DNA of 6,242 bases from Oscillospiraceae bacterium (GTDB lineage Bacteria > Bacillota_A > Clostridia > Oscillospirales > Ruminococcaceae). Each line of letters starts with the position of its first letter. Position 1 is the first letter of the stretch. The DNA lies in NCBI GenBank assembly GCA_017848205.1, contig JAGDDO010000535.1, positions 1 to 6,242 on the forward strand, read 5' to 3'. The notes under the pieces are model-generated. The model saw nothing but the letters and a program-made list of their open reading frames with translations. It was not told the DNA's origin and did no database searches. The position numbers were made by a program, and so were the translations under genes. Shown piece after piece: positions 6,145 to 6,242 of this stretch.

Positions 6145-6242
6145 TCAGATCTGCATCTGAATAATTTCCTTGTAGGCGTTAACCGCCCTCGTTGTCACCT
6201 GAACAGCTGTTTCGATGGCTACCGATGCCTTTGTGGCATCTA
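6145..6242 (-). CDS. fliE: FliE, hook-basal body protein, C-terminal fragment (5' end outside window)
   Basis: Reading the minus strand from the right edge gives 31 complete codons ending in TGA at 6145-6147. The fragment contains TAVQVTTRAVNAYKEIIQMQ followed by I. This matches the well-conserved FliE C-terminus (family pattern roughly QVRNKVVDAYQEIMRMQV), in which the AY-EI-MQ core is diagnostic. FliE is a small protein of about 100 residues that joins the MS ring (FliF) to the proximal rod and is an early export substrate. About 70 N-terminal residues should lie beyond the window. It is the first visible gene of the operon and lies 73 nt before fliF, the usual neighbour. Identity rests on the C-terminal motif plus synteny; confidence is high despite the short length. 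Confidence 0.9.
   Translation of the reverse strand, partial: DATKASVAIETAVQVTTRAVNAYKEIIQMQI

Overview
The window is part of a flagellar basal-body and export operon, read entirely on the minus strand, so genes run from right to left. In transcription order it holds the 3' end of fliE (6145-6242), complete fliF (4458-6071), fliH (3555-4442), fliI (2255-3586), fliJ (1723-2193), and the first 546 codons of a fliK-like gene that leaves the window at base 1. Every gene starts on the same strand, with gaps of 15-82 nt or an overlap, and no convincing terminator lies between them. The window is therefore best read as one polycistronic unit. No RNA gene, mobile element or CRISPR array was seen, and no stretch over 300 bases lacks a gene.

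The gene order and the protein sequences (FliI with N-terminus MKMYPKLDHSKL, FliJ with the block EVSGLDKLEEKQ) point to a flagellated member of the Clostridia, probably Lachnospiraceae or Ruminococcaceae/Oscillospiraceae. Shine-Dalgarno sites are AAGGA, GGGGA and AAAGGGGG, and G+C looks to be about mid-40s percent by eye. The taxon is an inference; no marker gene is present.

Functionally, FliE and FliF build the rod-MS-ring base in the inner membrane. FliH, FliI and FliJ form the export ATPase complex that feeds the type III export gate: FliI hydrolyses ATP, FliH is the peripheral stalk and regulator, and FliJ is the central stalk. The last gene sits where the hook-length ruler FliK is expected.

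Two things stand out. First, fliG, normally between fliF and fliH in Firmicutes, is absent: only 15 nt separate the two genes, although FliF still carries a FliG-binding-type C-terminal tail. Second, the fliK-like reading frame carries an in-frame tandem array with an 18-residue (54-bp) period covering at least bases 1-755. The array is best conserved at the window edge and decays toward the N-terminus. In a secreted ruler protein such an array could vary in copy number and so change hook length. Two perfect GCCGATAA boxes, one with a matching -35-like element at sigma-28 spacing, lie inside the start of this gene.
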